31,717 nt of DNA from positions 1 to 31,717 of the forward strand of contig DAONET010000026.1 in assembly GCA_035403225.1 (NCBI GenBank), read 5' to 3'. Under the pieces are notes generated by a model, which saw only the letters and a program-made list of their open reading frames with translations, was not told the origin of the DNA and made no database searches. A program made the translations under genes and the position numbers. Each line of letters begins with the position of its first letter. Position 1 is the stretch's first letter. Of this stretch, positions 8,671 through 18,300 are shown piece after piece. The DNA is from DAIRDK01 sp035403225 (GTDB taxonomy: Bacteria > Bacteroidota > Bacteroidia > Bacteroidales > FEN-979).

Positions 8671-9203
8671 CCGCCTTCCTTCTCCCTTTCCTGCTGCTGG
8701 CCGGCTGCAAAAACGACGAGGGAAAACTGAAAGAACTTACGAATGTGCCTCCTGCCTCCCTGGTATCGGCGAAACATATCGATGTCCTTTTCAGCGAATC
8801 GGGCAGATTGCAGGCACGCGTGACCGCCCCGATCGCCAACAGCATCACAGGAAGTTACCCCTATCTCGAATTCCCCGACGGCTTCGTCGTCAATATCTAT
8901 GATTCCCTCAAACGCATCGAGACAACCATCACAGGTGACTATGGAAAACGTGTCGAAAAAACCCGGATCATGGAGGCCAAAGGGAATGTGGTCGTAATCA
9001 ATACCAGAAAAAAAGAACAACTCAATACCGAATCACTGATATGGGACGAAAAAAAACGCACCATCTATTCAAACGTCCCGGTGAAGATCACAACCCCCGG
9101 AAAAGTGCTATTCGGCGATGGAATGGAATCCGATGAATCGTTCTCGGAATATACCATTATCAGGCCTCATGGTCAAATGGATGTTAAAAGAGACTCTCTC
9201 TGA
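8643..9203 (+). CDS. lptC: LPS export periplasmic protein LptC
   Basis: This 186-residue lipoprotein has the lipobox LLLAGC with Cys22. The LptC/OstA-like beta-jellyroll region runs from about residue 45 to 180. Diagnostic phrases are SGRLQARVTAP near 58 and the repeated strand pattern KTRIMEAKGNVVVINTRKKEQLNTESLIWDEK near 105-135. LptC receives lipopolysaccharide from the LptBFG transporter and hands it to LptA across the periplasm; in this phylum it is often a lipoprotein. The gene starts inside the 3' end of the preceding outer-membrane protein gene (28-bp overlap), so translation is coupled. No other lpt genes are in the window. Confidence 0.9.
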   Translation: MVCKEKILLAAFLLPFLLLAGCKNDEGKLKELTNVPPASLVSAKHIDVLFSESGRLQARVTAPIANSITGSYPYLEFPDGFVVNIYDSLKRIETTITGDYGKRVEKTRIMEAKGNVVVINTRKKEQLNTESLIWDEKKRTIYSNVPVKITTPGKVLFGDGMESDESFSEYTIIRPHGQMDVKRDSL

Positions 9204-9214
9204 CCCGCCCTCGT

Positions 9215-9245
9215 TTTGATATTTCGTTTAATTTCTATAGCTTTG
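9215..9245 (+). promoter_or_regulatory. Bacteroidota promoter for ppiD: TTTG-N19-TAGCTTTG
   Basis: TTTG at 9215-9218 is followed after exactly 19 nt by TAGCTTTG at 9238-9245, a full match to the phylum consensus TTTG-N19-21-TAnnTTTG. The ATG at 9271 lies 25 nt downstream. This gives the peptidyl-prolyl isomerase gene its own promoter apart from the coaX-lptC operon. Confidence 0.85.
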
Positions 9246-9270
9246 CACACTATTTAAAAAAATAAGAAGA

Positions 9271-11397
9271 ATGGCTGTAATCCAAAAAATCAGAAAACAT
9301 TCAGGACTGGCTATTACCCTCATTGGCGTTGCCATCGCGGCATTCATTATCGGAGACTTCGGTAAGAAGAACAGAGGCCGTGCAAACGATATAGGAGTTG
9401 TGGATGGAGAGAAGATCACTTACACCGAATTCAATAACAAAGTTGATGAGGCGATCGAAATGCAGAAAGAAAATTCAGGCTCCGACCGCATCACCGAAGA
9501 TCAAACGTTCAATACCCGCCAGAGGACCTTCGACCAATTGGTAAAGAATATTATCCTGGAAGAAGAATTCGACAAGCTGGGTATGACCGTTTCTGACGCG
9601 GAACTCTTTGATCAGGTGCAAGGCAAACACCCCCACCGTTTCATCCTGCAGTATTTCACCGACCCGAAAACCGGCGTTTACGACCCGGCCCTGGTTCTGA
9701 ACTACCTGAAGAACCTCGATAAGATGGAACCGAAATACAAAACCCAGTGGCTTCAGTTTGAAAAAGCCATCAAGGAAGACCGCCGCGATACGAAATTCTA
9801 TAACCTCATTGCGAAAGGATATTACACGCCCAAAGCCCTGCTGAACCTGAATCATGTTCAACAAACCAAATCGCTGAAAATCAGGTATATCGCTGCAAAT
9901 TACGCCAGCATCTCCGACAGCCTGATCAAACTGACCCCCGAAGATTACCAGAAATTCTATGATAATAACACGAATTTCTTCACAACCCCGGAACCTTACC
10001 GCGATATCGACTATGTGGTTTTCGAAGTAACCCCTTCCGAAGTGGACAAAAAGAATACCGCTGCTGACGTGGCGAAGATCTATACCGAATTCTCCGCCGC
10101 TGTTGATGCCCAAACTTACACCAGCGCCAATACCGATGCCAAATTCGATACCGGGTTTGTGAAAAAAGGCACTCTGCCCGGGAAACTCGATTCCCTCATG
10201 TTCAATTCGAAGATCGGAACCCTCGTGGAACCTTTCGAAACCGGCAACAACGCCTGGCAGATGGCTAAGCTCCTGGATATTCAGGATCGTCCCGATTCCA
10301 TGCAGGGATCGCATATCATGATCACCTGGGACGGCACCAACCTCAACCAGAACATAAAACGCACGAAAGAACAGGCGAAAGTGCGGGCCGACAGCATCGC
10401 CGCTACCCTCAAGAACAACAAGACTCCCTTTGCCGACCTGGCTCGTCAACTCTCCGATTTCCCCAATGCAAAAGATGATGCCGGATCCCTCGGCTGGTTC
10501 ATGGATGGCGGACAACAATACGGCCTCTTCTTTAAAGAAGGACTGACCATGAAACCCAATGATGTCCGCGTAGTGGAAACCGCTATCGGATATTCGATCT
10601 TCAAACTGACGGAAAAGACCAAACCTGTGAAAAAAGTACAGGTCGCCATTCTTCAACGTAACATCGAACCCAGCACCCAGACTTTCCAGAATACTTATTT
10701 GAGGGCCAGTACTTTCCAGGGTCAACTGAAAGGGAATACTTCCGCTTTCGAAAATCTGGCCATGAAAACCGGTGTCCCCAAGCGGAATGCCCCGACGGTA
10801 CGTTCAGTTGATAACAATCTCCAGGGACTCCAGAACGCTCGCGAAATCGTAAGATGGGCCTATGGCGAAAAAACGGAGATCGGCGAAGTCTCCGCTGTCT
10901 TCGACCTCACCGGCCGTTATGTGGTGGCTGTATTGAAAGAAAAGATCGAAGAAGGCATCCGCCCGCTGGAAAGCGTGAAATCAAGGATCGAACCGGCTGT
11001 GAAAAACGCCAAGAAGATCGAAATAATGGCCAAAGAGGTGGAGAACATCATGAAAAGCACCAAAGATCTCGCTGCTATTGCCTCACGGCTTAACGCTCGA
11101 ATCGATACCACGGTCGTGACCTTCATCTCCATGAACCAGTATCCTATTACCCGCGATGCACCCGTGGTCGGAAAACTCTTTACGCTGCCGACACACACCA
11201 TTCAGGGACCTCTCCAGGGAAAGATGGGCGTTTATGTGGTGATCATCGATGACGTGATCGAAGCTGCTCCAAAAGCCGACTTTACCATGGAAAATCAACA
11301 GATCGCCCAGAGTATCCAGGGTCGTGTTGTCAACGGTCTGTTTGATGCCCTGAAAAAGACAGCTAAAATTAAAGACAACCGGTTGCTGTTCTACTAG
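9271..11397 (+). CDS. ppiD: PpiD/SurA-like peptidyl-prolyl cis-trans isomerase, membrane anchored
   Basis: This 708-residue periplasmic folding factor is anchored by one N-terminal transmembrane helix (residues ~12-29). The SurA/PpiD-like chaperone domain follows (VVDGEKITYTEFNNKV near residue 45 and the helical region to ~200). A PPIC-type parvulin domain lies around residues 340-450, with GSHIMI at its start, FADLARQLSDFPNAKDDAGSLGWF in the middle and ETAIGYSIFKLTE at its end. A second, degenerate parvulin-like segment may follow. The family helps outer-membrane and secreted proteins fold, which fits the neighbouring envelope genes. It has its own promoter and ends in a strong terminator. 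Length is typical for Bacteroidota PpiD. Confidence 0.93.
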   Translation: MAVIQKIRKHSGLAITLIGVAIAAFIIGDFGKKNRGRANDIGVVDGEKITYTEFNNKVDEAIEMQKENSGSDRITEDQTFNTRQRTFDQLVKNIILEEEFDKLGMTVSDAELFDQVQGKHPHRFILQYFTDPKTGVYDPALVLNYLKNLDKMEPKYKTQWLQFEKAIKEDRRDTKFYNLIAKGYYTPKALLNLNHVQQTKSLKIRYIAANYASISDSLIKLTPEDYQKFYDNNTNFFTTPEPYRDIDYVVFEVTPSEVDKKNTAADVAKIYTEFSAAVDAQTYTSANTDAKFDTGFVKKGTLPGKLDSLMFNSKIGTLVEPFETGNNAWQMAKLLDIQDRPDSMQGSHIMITWDGTNLNQNIKRTKEQAKVRADSIAATLKNNKTPFADLARQLSDFPNAKDDAGSLGWFMDGGQQYGLFFKEGLTMKPNDVRVVETAIGYSIFKLTEKTKPVKKVQVAILQRNIEPSTQTFQNTYLRASTFQGQLKGNTSAFENLAMKTGVPKRNAPTVRSVDNNLQGLQNAREIVRWAYGEKTEIGEVSAVFDLTGRYVVAVLKEKIEEGIRPLESVKSRIEPAVKNAKKIEIMAKEVENIMKSTKDLAAIASRLNARIDTTVVTFISMNQYPITRDAPVVGKLFTLPTHTIQGPLQGKMGVYVVIIDDVIEAAPKADFTMENQQIAQSIQGRVVNGLFDALKKTAKIKDNRLLFY

Positions 11398-11411
11398 TGA
11401 CCGGAACAAAT

Positions 11412-11453
11412 AAAAAAGAAGGGGACATCGGTTGATGTCCCCTTCTTTTTTTT
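11412..11453. terminator. Strong bidirectional terminator between ppiD and atpC
   Basis: A perfect 12-bp stem, GAAGGGGACATC at 11418-11429 and GATGTCCCCTTC at 11434-11445, has a GGTT tetraloop. It is flanked by a run of A on the left (11412-11417) and a run of T on the right (11446-11453), so it can end both the ppiD and the atpDC transcripts. Confidence 0.95.
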
Positions 11454-11465
11454 ATTCCCCTTCTC

Positions 11466-11705
11466 TTATTCGGCGAGTACGAGCAACTTGTTTTCCAGCA
11501 TCTCGATGACACCGCCTTTGATATCGAAAAACTCCGGTTTCTCTCCTTTCCTCACCACCTTTACCTGTCCTTTCTTCAGAACCGTAATCAGAGGAGCGTG
11601 GTGATCCATCACTTCAAAAGAACCGTCAATCCCGGGCAGTTGCACGAGGTTGATGTCTTCTCCTGTATAAATAACAGTATCGGGGGTTACTATTTCCAGT
11701 TTCAT
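11466..11705 (-). CDS. atpC: ATP synthase F1 epsilon subunit (short form)
   Basis: This 79-residue protein is the N-terminal beta-sandwich domain of the epsilon subunit of F1Fo ATP synthase. It starts MKLEIVTPDTVIY and contains LPGIDGSFEVMDHHAPLITVL, the conserved family core. It lacks the C-terminal helical hairpin that in other bacteria inhibits ATP hydrolysis; this short form is usual in Bacteroidota. It rotates with the gamma subunit in the central stalk. It starts 9 bp after the atpD stop and ends at the bidirectional terminator, so atpD and atpC form a two-gene operon here. Confidence 0.95.
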   Translation of the reverse strand: MKLEIVTPDTVIYTGEDINLVQLPGIDGSFEVMDHHAPLITVLKKGQVKVVRKGEKPEFFDIKGGVIEMLENKLLVLAE

Positions 11706-11714
11706 GCGCTTTCG

Positions 11715-13223
11715 CTATTTATTTTCAGCAAGGATCTTCTTGCCTTTTTCAATCGCTTCTTCGATGGTTCCCACCAGGTTGAAAGCAGATTCGGGATATT
11801 GGTCTACTTCTCCGTCCATGATCATATTGAAACCTTTGATCGTATCTTCGATGTTGACGAACGTACCGGGGATACCGGTGAATTGTTCGGCGACATGGAA
11901 AGGCTGTGACAGGAAACGTTGTACACGGCGTGCGCGGTGCACCACCATTTTATCTTCGTCCGAGAGTTCATCCATCCCGAGGATAGCGATGATATCCTGC
12001 AGTTCTTTGTACCGCTGAAGGATCTCTTTAACTCGCTGGGAAGTCCGGTAATGTTCTTCGCCGACCACTTCGGGAGAGAGGATCCTGGAGGTGGAGTCGA
12101 GTGGGTCTACGGCCGGGTAGATCCCCAGTTCGGAGATTTTACGGCTGAGTACCGTCGTAGCATCCAGGTGGGCAAAGGTTGTTGCCGGTGCAGGGTCGGT
12201 AAGGTCATCGGCAGGTACGTAAACAGCCTGTACCGAGGTAATGGATCCGCGGTTTGTAGAGGTGATACGTTCCTGCATGATCCCCATTTCGGAAGCCAGT
12301 GTCGGCTGATAGCCTACAGCAGAAGGCATACGGCCTAACAGAGCTGACACTTCGGATCCTGCCTGAGTGAAACGGAAGATATTGTCGATAAAGAACAGGA
12401 TATCTTTTCCGCCACTCTCTTCGTCGCCATCGCGGAAATATTCGGCAAGGGTCAAACCTGAAAGGGCAACACGGGCACGGGATCCGGGAGGTTCATTCAT
12501 CTGCCCGAAGACCAGGGTAGCCTGTGATTTGGCCAGTTCATTTTGATCAACTTTGGAGAGGTCCCAGCCTCCCTTTTCCATATCCTCAAAGAACTCTTTT
12601 CCGTACTTGATAACACCCGATTCGATCATTTCACGAAGCAGGTCGTTCCCTTCCCTCGTACGTTCTCCAACGCCGCCGAAAACGGACATCCCTGAGTATT
12701 TCTTCGCGATGTTGTTGATCAATTCCATGATGATAACGGTCTTGCCTACACCGGCGCCACCGAAAAGCCCGATCTTACCACCTTTGGAGTAAGGTTCGAT
12801 CAGATCGATGACCTTGATACCGGTAAACAACACCTCCTTTTGGGTAGAAAGTTCTTCGAAAGTAGGAGGATCACGGTGAATCGGATACGTTCTCGTCGTC
12901 TTCACAGGGGTCATCCCGTCGATCGACTTCCCGATAACATTAAAAAGCCGCCCCCTGATTTCCTCGCCTACCGGCATGGAAATGGGACCTCCGGTGGATA
13001 CAACTTCCATTCCGCGGCGTAATCCGTCGGTGGAATCCATGGCAATCGTACGAATCGTATTCTCTCCGGTGCCGTACTGGCATTCAAGAACAACGGGATC
13101 GCCTTCTTCTTTTTTTACTTCCAGGGCATCGTAAATATTCGGGAGGGTAACACCTTCATCGAAAACGACATCTATCACGGGTCCGATAATCTGGGAGATT
13201 TTACCTGTCTGCTTTTCCTGCAT
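11715..13223 (-). CDS. atpD: ATP synthase F1 beta subunit
   Basis: This 502-residue catalytic subunit of F1Fo ATP synthase has the Walker A motif GGAGVGKT at residues 155-162. GGVGERTREGNDL follows soon after (catalytic Glu-Arg region), and the Walker B-like DILFFIDNIFRF lies near residue 275. MDELSDEDK near 415 is the DELSEED loop that transmits rotation. It is nearly the standard length of about 470-505. A TATCTTTG promoter box lies 23 nt upstream of the ATG. Only epsilon follows, so the Fo genes and the alpha, gamma and delta genes must lie elsewhere in the genome. Confidence 0.98.
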   Translation of the reverse strand: MQEKQTGKISQIIGPVIDVVFDEGVTLPNIYDALEVKKEEGDPVVLECQYGTGENTIRTIAMDSTDGLRRGMEVVSTGGPISMPVGEEIRGRLFNVIGKSIDGMTPVKTTRTYPIHRDPPTFEELSTQKEVLFTGIKVIDLIEPYSKGGKIGLFGGAGVGKTVIIMELINNIAKKYSGMSVFGGVGERTREGNDLLREMIESGVIKYGKEFFEDMEKGGWDLSKVDQNELAKSQATLVFGQMNEPPGSRARVALSGLTLAEYFRDGDEESGGKDILFFIDNIFRFTQAGSEVSALLGRMPSAVGYQPTLASEMGIMQERITSTNRGSITSVQAVYVPADDLTDPAPATTFAHLDATTVLSRKISELGIYPAVDPLDSTSRILSPEVVGEEHYRTSQRVKEILQRYKELQDIIAILGMDELSDEDKMVVHRARRVQRFLSQPFHVAEQFTGIPGTFVNIEDTIKGFNMIMDGEVDQYPESAFNLVGTIEEAIEKGKKILAENK

Positions 13224-13245
13224 GATAACAACAATATTAGAGATG

Positions 13246-13253
13246 CAAAGATA
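13246..13253 (-). promoter_or_regulatory. -7 element for atpDC (TATCTTTG)
   Basis: The minus strand reads TATCTTTG, matching TAnnTTTG, 22 nt upstream of the atpD start codon. No TTTG is found 19-21 nt further upstream. The box is back-to-back with that of the M23 peptidase gene. Confidence 0.6.
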
Positions 13254-13275
13254 ATAATAAGTTGAAAAAAATCGT

Positions 13276-13283
13276 TAGATTTG
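13276..13283 (+). promoter_or_regulatory. -7 element for the M23 peptidase gene (TAGATTTG)
   Basis: TAGATTTG matches TAnnTTTG and lies 33 nt upstream of the ATG at 13317. The expected -33 position (13253-13256) holds no TTTG and overlaps the last base of the divergent atpD box. Confidence 0.5.
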
Positions 13284-13316
13284 TAAATTCAAATAACACA
13301 ATCCAAATAGGTTTTA

Positions 13317-14192
13317 ATGCAGATACGCAGAGCAATTTTATCACTTGCGGCAGGTCTTTTGTTGGTGCCTTTTACAGGTTTTTCACAGTTAAATGAGTCG
13401 CAGGTCATTGATACGATTGAAACGGACAAAGGTCCGGTCATCCTTTATAAAGATTTCTCATGGGAATATCTCGGCGATGAGCCCGTCATGCTCAGCATGG
13501 AAGATGATTCCACCGGCTTGATGTCGGAGGGATGGAATACGGAACAGATTTTCGGCTTCCGGCGCATGTCGGCCGATTCCGTTAAAGATACCGTGCTGAT
13601 GCTGGCATCCGCCGATCATGAATTCAAGATGCCGCTCAGGGGTAAATTACTCCGGGGTTTCATGTACACACACAAAGGTTTGGACATCAGGGCCAACACC
13701 GGAGATTCCGTGAGCGCCTCGTTTGACGGGGTTGTAAGATATGCCCAGTATAACCGCGGCGGTTTCGGATACCTGGTAATCATTCGCCATTACAACGGGC
13801 TTGAAACCTATTATGCCCACCTTTCCAAAATAAAAGTCAAAGTCAACCAGGTAGTCAACGCCGGCGACCTTGTCGGACTGGCAGGCTCCACAGGACGTAG
13901 CCGGGGCCCTCATCTTCATTTTGAGGTCAGGTACAAAGACGTGGCGCTCGATCCGTTGCGGTTGATCGATTTTGATTATGGCAAACTGCTTGCCGCCAAT
14001 TTCCAGGTCTCCAAAAAGATCTTCTTCCCGAACGATCATGATGTGAATGCAGTTTATCACAAGATCCGCAAGGGAGACACCCTCGGCACCATCGCCCGGA
14101 AATACCATACGTCGGTGAAAGAGATCTGCGCCCGGAACAAGATCAGGACCAGCACTACCCTTCGCGTCGGGAAAACATTGCGGGTCAGGTAA
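13317..14192 (+). CDS. M23 family metallopeptidase with C-terminal LysM domain
   Basis: This 291-residue exported protein has a signal peptide cut near residue 23 (GFSQ). The lysostaphin-like M23 domain covers about residues 105-215 and keeps all zinc and catalytic residues: His119 and Asp123 (HKGLD), His168 (YAHLS), and His199 and His201 (HLHFE). A LysM peptidoglycan-binding domain covers about 247-291 (YHKIRKGDTLGTIARKYHT). Such enzymes cut peptide cross-links in peptidoglycan, acting in growth or division; with intact HxxxD and HxH motifs it should be an active endopeptidase rather than an EnvC-type activator. It ends 9 bp before the convergent lspA gene. Confidence 0.93.
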   Translation: MQIRRAILSLAAGLLLVPFTGFSQLNESQVIDTIETDKGPVILYKDFSWEYLGDEPVMLSMEDDSTGLMSEGWNTEQIFGFRRMSADSVKDTVLMLASADHEFKMPLRGKLLRGFMYTHKGLDIRANTGDSVSASFDGVVRYAQYNRGGFGYLVIIRHYNGLETYYAHLSKIKVKVNQVVNAGDLVGLAGSTGRSRGPHLHFEVRYKDVALDPLRLIDFDYGKLLAANFQVSKKIFFPNDHDVNAVYHKIRKGDTLGTIARKYHTSVKEICARNKIRTSTTLRVGKTLRVR

Positions 14193-14201
14193 CCGGTCCG
14201 T

Positions 14202-14801
14202 TTACTTTTTCAGGAAAAATTTATTTTGAAAGATCACCAGCGACAGAACCCCGATGGTGATAGAGGAGTCGGCAATATTGAATATGGGCCGGAAGAAAAT
14301 GAAATCCTGTCCACCGGCTACCGGGAACCAGTCTGGCCATGTTCCGGTGATCAGCGGGAAATACAGCATATCCACCACTTTCCCGTGAAGGAAGGGAGCA
14401 TAACCACCCCCGGCAGGAAAGATCGTAGCTACCTGATTGAAACTGCTCTCCGTGAAGATCAGCCCGTAAACGGCGCTGTCGATGATGTTACCGATCGCTC
14501 CGGCAATGATGAGGGAAAAACAAACGATCAGCCCTGTTTTAACCGGCTTCCGGGTGATCTTGTACAACCACCAGACCATGCCGATCACGACGATGATTCT
14601 GAACAAACTGAGTGTTAGTTTCCCCCAATCTCCTCCGAATGTCATGCCGAAAGCCATGCCTTCATTCTCGGTGAAATTGATATAAAACCAATGGCCGAAA
14701 ACGGAAAAGCTCTCGCCAAGATACATGTGGGTCTTGATCCAGATCTTCAGGCATTGATCAACCAGAAGGATCAGAAAGATAATAATACCGGCTTTTTTCA
14801 A
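14202..14801 (-). CDS. lspA: Lipoprotein signal peptidase (signal peptidase II)
   Basis: This 199-residue inner-membrane aspartic protease removes signal peptides from lipoproteins after diacylglyceryl transfer. The two catalytic aspartates are Asp108 (GNIIDS) and Asp178 (FNIADSSI). Conserved NFTENEGMAFG at residues 42-52 is the Asn-containing motif of the family. Four hydrophobic helices are visible (residues 1-19, 62-80, 89-106 and 181-192). It is slightly longer than the usual 160-170 residues because of a loop between residues 115 and 165, which is common in Bacteroidota. It follows ileS and the DksA-like gene on the same strand, a conserved order. The many lipoproteins in this window are its likely substrates. 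Confidence 0.95.
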   Translation of the reverse strand: MKKAGIIIFLILLVDQCLKIWIKTHMYLGESFSVFGHWFYINFTENEGMAFGMTFGGDWGKLTLSLFRIIVVIGMVWWLYKITRKPVKTGLIVCFSLIIAGAIGNIIDSAVYGLIFTESSFNQVATIFPAGGGYAPFLHGKVVDMLYFPLITGTWPDWFPVAGGQDFIFFRPIFNIADSSITIGVLSLVIFQNKFFLKK

Positions 14802-14824
14802 TGCTGGGACAAATTGTGATTGGA

Positions 14825-15262
14825 TTATTCGTTGACAGGTTCTCCCGTTGACCTGGGAACCGGAGGAGCCTGGTTCTTTTTCGCCTCAATGCTCAAGGTG
14901 GCGTGAGGAACAACACGCAGCCGGTCCTTCGGGATCAGTTTCCCGGTGACTCTGCAAATACCGTATGTTTTGTTCTCAATCCTCACCAACGCATTCTCCA
15001 ACGATTTGATGAACTTCTCCTGACGCATGGCAAACTTGCTGTTCTCTTCTTTGGAAAAGACCTGATACCCTTCTTCCAGCACCTTGAAGGTGGGAGAGGT
15101 GTCAGTGGTATCATGTTCATTGCTGATCGTATATGATTCTGTCAGTAACTTCAGGTCATTCCGAGCTTTTTCAAGTTTCTGCAGGATGATTTGGCGGAAC
15201 TCTTCCAGTTCCTCATCAGTGTACCTGCTCTTCTCCATTTCCGGTGCTGCTGCTTTCTTCAT
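14825..15262 (-). CDS. DksA/TraR-family regulator with degenerate zinc-finger
   Basis: This 145-residue protein has an N-terminal coiled-coil region (residues ~14-95, rich in Glu, Lys and Leu) and the C-terminal DksA-type segment YGICRVTGKLIPKDRLRVVP at about 100-119. DksA relatives enter the RNA polymerase secondary channel and alter transcription, often with ppGpp. Of the four zinc cysteines, only Cys103 remains; the other positions are Thr106, Ser124 and Ala127. The fold is therefore probably held without zinc, as seems usual for the homologue next to ileS in this phylum. It lies 80 bp after ileS and 23 bp before lspA on the same strand. The tail (residues 130-145, PPVPRSTGEPVNE) looks disordered. 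Confidence 0.85.
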   Translation of the reverse strand: MKKAAAPEMEKSRYTDEELEEFRQIILQKLEKARNDLKLLTESYTISNEHDTTDTSPTFKVLEEGYQVFSKEENSKFAMRQEKFIKSLENALVRIENKTYGICRVTGKLIPKDRLRVVPHATLSIEAKKNQAPPVPRSTGEPVNE

Positions 15263-15342
15263 ATCTCAAAAGTTAAATCAACAATATCTTTTTTGATCAG
15301 TGTCCGAAAAACCATAACGGCAGAAGTGCTATTTTCTGTCGC

Positions 15343-18300
15343 TCACTCGTGATTCATTTTCCGGATAGAAATTGAAGTTGCAATCGTATCAGTTAACCCG
15401 ACCAAAACTTTGTCTTCTGTTTCAATCCCGGGTACGATATTAAACTTTTCTGCTAATATCTCTGAGCAAATATAGGAAACATTCTTATTCAGTGCCTCAT
15501 TTATTTCCTCGTGCGATTCTATTTCAACCTCAATCTTGTCGGTTACCTCAAACCCTTTGTCTTTCCGCAAGTTCTGGATTCTGTTGATGACTTCACGGGC
15601 GATTCCTTCTTTCCACAGTTCAGGCGTGATATTCACGTCAAGGGCGACCGTGAGAGAACCCTGGTTGGCGACATGCCATCCGGGGATATCTTCCGACTGG
15701 ATTTCTACATCGTCAGTGAAGATCTCCGCAGGTTGGCCGTTCACCATCAGCGTGATTTTGCCTTCGCGTTCCAACTCCGCGATCGAGGCCTGGTCGATGG
15801 TGGTGAGCATCTCTGCCAGCGTTTTCATCATCTTGCCATAGCGCGGTCCGAGTTTCTTGAAATCGGGTTTCACCTTTTTCACGAGGATGCCGGCGGTATC
15901 GGAGATGTATTCCAGGTCTTTCACATTGACTTCGGAAAGGATGAGGTTCTTCACCGATTCAACCTGGTTCCGCACGTGATCCGACATCAGGGGAATCAAG
16001 GCGCGGTTGAGGGGCTGACGAACCCTGATGTTGAGTTTCTTCCGGATGGAAAGGATCAGCGAGGAGATGGTCTGTGCCAGCTCCATACGCTCTTCCAGAT
16101 CCTTGTCGATCATCGTTTCATCCACTTCGGGGAAGGTGGTAATATGAACCGATTCCTCCGCGGTCCGCCCCGTGACGCTGTTCAGGTCAAGGAACATCCG
16201 CTCGGCAAAGAACGGAGCAATGGGAGCCATCAGCCGGGCAATCACTTCGAGACAACGATACAATGTCTGGTAAGCTGAGATCTTATCATCAGAATACTCG
16301 CCTTTCCAGAAACGACGACGGCTGAGACGCACATACCAGTTGCTGAGGTGGGCATCCACAAAATCAGAGATAGCCCTGCCTGCCCGGGTGGGTTCGTAAT
16401 CATGATAACATTCATCCACTGTTTTGATCAGGGAATTCAGTTCCGACAGGATCCAACGGTCGATCTCCGGCCTTCTTTCGGAAGGCAGATCCGGCACTTT
16501 ATAGGTAAACTTGTCGATGTTCGCGTACAAGGCAAAGAACGCATACGTATTGTATAACGTCCCGAAAAACTTACGCTGCACTTCGGAGATGCCATCGACA
16601 TCGAATTTCAGGTTGTCCCAGGGCTGCGAGTTGGTGATCATATACCAGCGGGTGGCATCAGGACCGTACGTATTGATGGTCTCAAACGGATCAACGGCAT
16701 TCCCGAGGCGCTTCGACATCTTATTCCCGTTCTTGTCGAGCACCAGTCCGTTAGATACACAGGTCTTGTACGACACCGATCCGAAGAGCATCACGGCAAT
16801 GGCATGCAGGGTGAAGAACCATCCACGGGTCTGGTCAACACCTTCGGCAATAAAATCGGCCGGGAAGAAGGAGGAAAGCTCCTCCCCTTTTTCAAACGGA
16901 TAATGATACTGGGCATAAGGCATGGAACCGGAGTCGAACCAGACATCGATGAGGTCGGGTTCACGGTACATGGGTTTCCCGGAAGGAGAAACGAGGACGA
17001 TGTCATCCACAAAGGGACGGTGCAGGTCGAATTTATGATAGTTTTCTTCCGATAAGTCGCCGGGGGTGAACTCTTCCAGCGGATTGTGCTTCATCGTGCC
17101 GGCCTTTACGGCTTTCACGACTTCATCGTGGAGTTGTTTCACCGAGCCGATGCAGATCTCTTCCGTTCCGTCTTCGGTTTTCCAGATGGGCAGCGGAGTA
17201 CCCCAGAACCGGCTGCGGGAAAGGTTCCAGTCGACCAGGTTCTCCAACCAGTTTCCAAAACGGCCGATACCGGTAGATTCGGGTTTCCAGTTGATCGTCT
17301 GGTTGAGTTCCATCATCTGGTCACGGAAAGCCGTGGTACGGATGAACCAGGAATCGAGCGGATAGTAAAGAATGGGTTTATCGGTACGCCAGCAATGCGG
17401 GTAAGAATGTTCGTATTTTTCACTTCTGAAAGCCTTGTTTTCGTGCTTCAGTTTGACGATGATGTCTACATCCACCACGGTATCTTTCGACGGGTCGTAG
17501 TTTTCGTCATATTCGGGTTTCACGAACCGTCCGGCGAACTCGCCCATCGATTCAACAAATTTTCCGTTCTTGTCAACCAGGGTGAGCGAACCCAGCCCGT
17601 ATTGTTTCCCTACCCGGAAGTCATCAGCGCCAAAGCTGGGAGCGATATGAACGATACCGGTACCGTCTTCGGTGGTGACAAAATCGCCCAACACTACCCG
17701 GAACGGGTCCCCGTCTTCGGGTTGCGCATACGGTAACAGCTGCTCGTAACGGATCCCTTCCAGCATCGATCCGCTGAACTCGGTGACAACGCGGAAAGGG
17801 ATGCTCTTCTGACCTTCCTGGTAATCTTCCAGGCTGAGTTGTGCATTCTTCTCCGGGAAGAAATTATTCAGGAGATCTTTGGCTAAAACGACGGTCTGCG
17901 GACGGTGGGAATAGGGATTATAGGTTTTTACCAGGACATAGGTGATGTTGGCTCCGACGGCCAGACCCGTATTCGAAGGCAGTGTCCAGGGCGTCGTCGT
18001 CCAGGCCAGGAAACAAAGGTCTCCGAAAAGATCGTTGAAAAGGAATTCTGAAGCCTCGTTGCGCACTACTTTGAATTGAGCCACAACGGTATTATCCTTG
18101 ACCATCTTGTAGCAGCCCGGTTGGTTCAGTTCGTGGGTGCTGAGACCCGTACCGGCAGCGGGAGAATAAGGCTGGATGGTGAAACCCTTGTATAAAAGAC
18201 CTTTTTCGTAAAGCTTTGACAACAGGTACCAAACCGATTCGATATATTTGTTTTCAAAGGTGATATAAGGATCATCAAGATCAAGCCAATAGCCCATTTT

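Noticed and set aside
9475..10725. Long 416-codon open frame on the minus strand inside ppiD
   Set aside because: It lies wholly antisense to a well-supported gene, has no promoter or family resemblance, and follows from the codon bias of ppiD.
15511..16278. 255-codon plus-strand frame inside ileS
   Set aside because: Antisense to a certain IleRS gene, rich in Phe, His and Asp as expected for a reverse-complement shadow.
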